Assembly: GCA_016218495.1 (NCBI GenBank) | Contig: JACRDU010000043.1 | Location: forward strand, 1 to 35,876 | Direction of reading: 5' to 3' | From: Elusimicrobiota bacterium | GTDB lineage: Bacteria; Elusimicrobiota; Elusimicrobia; UBA1565 | DNA length: 35,876 bases | In this document: positions 34,801 to 35,876 of the stretch, piece by piece | How the letters are laid out: the number at the start of each line of letters is the position of its first letter | Numbering within the stretch: the first letter of the stretch is position 1 | Program-made: the position numbers and the translations under genes | Notes under the pieces: generated by a model | The model's database searches: none | Seen by the model: only the letters and a program-made list of their open reading frames with translations | Told to the model about the DNA's origin: nothing

Positions 34801-35876
34801 CCTGGTCACCGTCCGCTCCGACTTCGTGCGCCTGGTCGCCGAGCTCAAGGCTTTGGGCCAGGCCAGCTTCGCCTCGGGCGGCGCGCCCACGCGGCGCATG
34901 CGCGGCGTCGAGGCGCGGGGCCGCGCCCTCGACGAGCTGGCCGCCTGGACGGCGGGCCGGATGGCCGACGCCGATTTCGCGGCGCGCCTGGCCTCCCTCT
35001 TCGATGGGCGCGGCCTGGCCTCGGGCCGCGACCTGGCCGAGCTCCAGGAGCTCTCGGGCTGGTACCGCAGGATGCTGGCCGACGCCGACGCCGTGCGCCA
35101 CCATTCGGACTTCGACCCCGCCCAGCGCCTGGACCTGCTGGTGCGCGCCGATGTGGAGGGCCGCCGCCTGCTCATCGAGCGCCGCCTTAAGGAGATGCTC
35201 TCCGGGGTGACCGGCGGGAGCGAGCCGGGCTGGGACGCCCTGCGCGCCTTCCTGCGCGCGGAGCTGGAGAAGGACGCCGCCGCCTCGGGGGCCGAGGCGG
35301 ATTCCCGCCGGGGCCTGGCCACGGAGCTGCGCCGGGCCGCCGCCGGCGCCCTGGCGCCGGCCTTGGGCGAGGCCGCCGCGGGCCTCATCACGCGCCGCTC
35401 GGCCATGGAGGCCGCCCGCGAGGCCCTGCTGGCCGGCTACCTGTCCTCGGACCAGTCCCCGGAGGACTTCCTGCTCAAGGACGCCCTGCTCGACGAGTAT
35501 CTCAAGGCCCTGACGGCCTACGACGAGACCGTCGTCGCCGCGTTCGCGTCCGAGGCCGTGCGCAAGGACCCGGCCGGGGCGCAGGCCCTCGACGGGATGT
35601 TCTCGCTCAAGGAGAGCGCCGAGCGGCGCGCCGCCTACCTGCGGCGCGGGCGCGGCCTGCTGGCCGTCGAGGCGCTGCTGGCCGTGGAGAACACCAGGCT
35701 CGAGGTGCTGAGGAAGCGGCGCTCGGGGCCCGAGGCCCTGGCGCTGGTGTCGCGCCGCATCGCCGAACTGGAGGCCACGCGTGGGCGCTGGCTGGCCCGG
35801 CCGGCCGAGGTGGACTCGGTGTCGGCCGTGCTCGACGGGCGCGGCGGCGTGGAGCGCTGGGTGACCCGTCGCGACC
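25898..35876 (+). CDS. Giant exported protein with TolC-like repeats (partial, runs off the window)
   Basis: One frame is open from here to the window end, over 3,300 residues with no stop. It may start at GTG 25898 (leaderless) or ATG 25934; residue numbers below count from the ATG. A signal peptide is present (KLRVFLAAGLLLVPQASPFA). Residues about 80-1400 are almost all Ala/Arg/Glu/Leu-rich helix, probably coiled coils. Residues about 1485-1825 are beta-rich (FYLVYDSAFSTPHG, AYLSYGSPYLGLNRRLTIG), like barrel strands. From about 1950 there are TolC-like units of paired strands with long helices: a hairpin ending LKYNMLTGRSP followed by GAGVSIRLPIYDPN near 2115; VDVNLGVNV...GVYPIVSVRFKP near 2296-2333 with a hairpin ending INHLLGRAP; and GFTPVGAFGLFRGRW near 2835. 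Typical TolC proteins have about 450 residues. It is probably periplasmic or in the outer membrane. Function is unknown. Confidence 0.85.
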   Translation, partial: MAPRSGPGCLRRMDPKGPKLRVFLAAGLLLVPQASPFAQTLRARNLGTRPPLAAPLAVVGSPAAAFDGFRSAIPAPRALKAAPALPPGAPVGHAALLTYEDAAREAAGRGAEGEARQWSQLSGLRAAWSADSGPEREAAGQAAARIAGLLRRGLYGEVSRGLDAAAEPPVEVRRRQSGALVLLGPAVGADGALRGWVRENLEPEARRRDDARKALAALRILLGRSVDLDEESARTEALEAAEQAQGVLARRGTPAKSAAAVAVAHPAAFAAAAPMASEAALPRDSARSPTSSIDAEFSSARSLADHYAARVALARRGLDAAAGPAWDGAVRKELEDGLSRDLEALREARDRLYLLGKLSQRSALGGAGASAEADAVLELARRYDAVLGSRGGSPLFVEDGEAESAAAEALRRRLSELLAAERRPEPPSDAPMAGTPLERSVTERLDRLAQLEARAQAELAQRDAAGQMLALADRLRGGALRERRAGREQLEFRKNFSRLAMVMDLSYSLNVITAAEKAIAGMQALLDEKLTSVEERRRLSDAAQEAARRAGQRREEWDKAVRDKVAADEENVGLFTRLGAQAGRISARLARYRADVKGLLGFIDARDRGPSASALSEYERRLALLPALQEWRRHGYPSGGDSVSKLSLDRLRSERARLGGYLAQVADGEQRLADVPLEFAGVLVVAVPGVPSVSVSNPDAATALRILSERRDFWRAQKDDFAKLLSGVDDLLGGGSAVETDDFGDPVPVSAVAYRAQERRKLDAARAEAERFARDLDAVARVLAQAGAPGLPPLSGLDPAALRAALPDYADRLQALTLPPGDGATDAKIDKIDAARLLPFLGDAVARAAEAEAKVKALDDAIARVLPAARTKFAAAVAGTEALLADVSADEGYVRSGFPAGAAQALIDRKKALLSRTLKPMLQGLDELLEGTLIPYQLESIESASPTAAGEGYAVLYKEKKNLFERIRNSYENTMPWSLAANGAPEGDAAAGRAGVEEQRRSFSEYRQLVADYLDEIRRRKDPATPGMEEVYGESMPFSLPTRIAQYRQETVRRAGEINAIGAEVNAILAEIDGLTGGRHNLAAGYRLPTDIRAPDAGSAARVKALADAKTIQNLASVLKSVSDAAMAAGSDGGLGVGSGDGGIPTGSQPSPQLSNEQRTAVLALDAVKRLVPSSLTAGGASLTEAMARYLFSDGVAEASRESLEEQIPVFEAFLRRAEGTLDAVFADLDQDAAYVGGRGETGEAVFSRKERIYARVQETAAEGAALFGQKVGWDKGSFDTVASIADYYATLEEIYARSDEALDAEVSAAQTYRDTLKKTADDLAAQRGQVTEWLRQLNDPHETAMRRVADNLSRLQERTRAVLESNIKQHDAKKSYDAAAAALQATLKALEAERGALSDALHGVDLGDLSEGVARRVESVGLGGSAWLAAGPRGRGALVVKKSEFASFLSALFGSFAPDASARDIVRLRTELLKNPMALAQLLPNSRMLELGDDPNGFYLVYDSAFSTPHGLETSSQVTLGNVLRLWDSNVSVTGHRFVSPPSAGNAPFGDQGVTVSVESLEGENWVNYLDVTLHKFIQDIPSDITPSGQAREARMMVFDDFALMLNGDKLYFGAAGFADFALTGGKDKPYYYGGNVKTSIKFTEIMRLNAEETRLYAKDPRKFLQTINLDFTKFDPALDRDFVVDAHGDDREFRRDRVGVGLDIGRALDQADSFTVDFFVERVRGTDDIPNDAFGATIVKGISFEVGGVPVRTTLSGTGTIGSQYDTVSARASFELPNQGIVLSASGKKLGDGEAYLLELRKRFGDNTEAYLSYGSPYLGLNRRLTIGANTSFTLGQLWRAVAGRTGEDLMGGQALEAFNKDLEEFFKRDDASNPLVAELARVFDADVGKRLISLEIGRLSRELGELRRAGAFLDNTRMKGMVGFVTNPVGENTADRAAGGGFQVGTETELSLTKTQKALIQSRAASLYAAGLSLQTRLLELTRLWQESVAELLEARWEAELGLFMAANAPDEVLAKEGQAKVVEAQGRYHQAQLKYNMLTGRSPDAAIPFAEANPNDLDYLFLTLGKALEKPGRLGQLLARLGPSGLPSQEPGFNLLDWVPWVEKLTFWVGAQLHDILANQVLGAGVSIRLPIYDPNGPTRDKAFLLESEAVAQEMLASYRELRLRAQHERLQTVSYDSQISRLAAEGPVAAAAVADAVRAYRNGLMGQDELWAVFRRWHWTVSRLVDARARASLSAAWALLDDSVAASGPEERAAAGAAPVRGLDEALDLAAGRSASLESLARRSQAAAELLEAAGRRVEKVAVDVNLGVNVTADGVAWIPALGLTGFGVYPIVSVRFKPEELRQLETDRRSGEAALYGHMRGALEADLAGQLFASYSALRSADEALAVLESDLLPAARLAAGSGGSDARRRLLELETRFEALSGERAQLAATINHLLGRAPAGPVEWGQDSEAALAALKARSSALAGTAARRGVLAERVRVARAVETIVDKNLRLQDLRIEPVSLIGRSLGRLVAALSGSGDSSPELVALARQQVLEAEADQRAFEKGLLSSRARLGYELFAARRILADLSRRGDAESRFQAALLRGRLLSAEAQLALLGGADAGAPAPAPSPRAWGELEERLAAALRAETPVPGLGGGDGYVPEPTRWSATGALRYFDARQSIGKDPIGKRFIEGWVEVRLGSRTTPPEALLALAALPEERAARIFDAAPARAESRAKSLLARLRLDAGLLRWARGGSDGSARAALAERLAASLEAGLAEVSAHLGLGAPLGLEDFLAFVPLSEAESPAEAAEAFRARVDGLGLEALRRSVFSEGLPAGLEGARDSLSQLKADLVASRMSYKGFTPVGAFGLFRGRWVAGAFLEAPDPEAVRDTLEGILADALRQELESQDRLKELSLRLHGLMAAVADGSRLVEAQGQRLQAAEGNLAGVLVRLERGMASAEEAAAARAEAGAALEAFLDSLVTVRSDFVRLVAELKALGQASFASGGAPTRRMRGVEARGRALDELAAWTAGRMADADFAARLASLFDGRGLASGRDLAELQELSGWYRRMLADADAVRHHSDFDPAQRLDLLVRADVEGRRLLIERRLKEMLSGVTGGSEPGWDALRAFLRAELEKDAAASGAEADSRRGLATELRRAAAGALAPALGEAAAGLITRRSAMEAAREALLAGYLSSDQSPEDFLLKDALLDEYLKALTAYDETVVAAFASEAVRKDPAGAQALDGMFSLKESAERRAAYLRRGRGLLAVEALLAVENTRLEVLRKRRSGPEALALVSRRIAELEATRGRWLARPAEVDSVSAVLDGRGGVERWVTRRD

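Noticed and set aside
25925-35104. A 3,059-codon open frame on the minus strand opposite the giant gene
   Set aside because: Its composition (Gly, Gln, His, Arg, Val runs) is what appears when a high-GC coding strand is read backwards. The plus-strand frame has a signal peptide, promoter and domain-like order.
29896-35190. A 1,764-codon plus-strand frame within the giant gene
   Set aside because: It is Arg/Gly/Pro-rich, with no domains and no ribosome site; it is an out-of-frame shadow.

Overview
The window is about 36 kb of very GC-rich DNA (roughly 70% GC by eye), densely packed with protein genes. I saw no RNA genes, insertion sequences, phage genes or CRISPR array. The cell is a Gram-negative, outer-membrane bacterium. 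It has an Omp85 barrel, an AsmA-like protein, an apolipoprotein N-acyltransferase relative, a lipoprotein and TolC-like segments. The mix of a TatT-type TRAP transporter, many TPR proteins, receptor-like Ser/Thr kinases and a giant gene would suit a high-GC Elusimicrobiota or similar lineage (Omnitrophota, Myxococcota). That placement is inference; no marker gene in the window fixes it.

Layout from left to right. (1) 1-240: hairpins upstream of a secreted subtilase (241-2652, +). (2) 8444-2660, minus strand: a six-gene operon joined by start/stop overlaps. It holds tatT, dctP, dctQ, dctM, a LOG-family gene and a second TPR gene. (3) 9385-8483, minus: an anchored protein of unknown function. 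Convergent to what follows is an Lnt-like gene at 9440-11104 (+). (4) 15755-11097, minus: metF, an Omp85 barrel and an AsmA-like protein, the first two overlapping by ATGA. (5) 18853-15791, minus: a protein of about 1,000 residues made almost wholly of TPRs. (6) 20164-18888, minus: a ClpS-like adaptor coupled to an aldo/keto reductase. (7) 20302-25811, plus: three tandem receptor-like Ser/Thr kinases, the first a pseudokinase, behind a good TTGACA promoter. (8) 25898 to the right edge, plus: one giant exported protein of more than 3,300 residues. It has a long helical N-terminal part, a beta-rich island and at least three TolC-like strand-plus-helix units; the gene continues past the window.

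Most of the content concerns the envelope: import across the inner membrane (TRAP), outer-membrane assembly (Omp85, AsmA), lipoprotein maturation (Lnt-like), periplasmic sensing (TPR kinases) and a giant periplasmic or outer-membrane protein. The most unusual items are the giant TolC-like fusion, the pseudokinase plus kinase trio with periplasmic N-terminal sensors, the Lnt relative with His in place of the catalytic Glu, and the ClpS relative with a changed ligand pocket. Several transcription units also carry a TAnnnT box 6-9 nt before a start codon and lack a ribosome binding site, which suggests leaderless mRNAs. Because GC is so high, many long antisense frames are open; I treated these as shadows.
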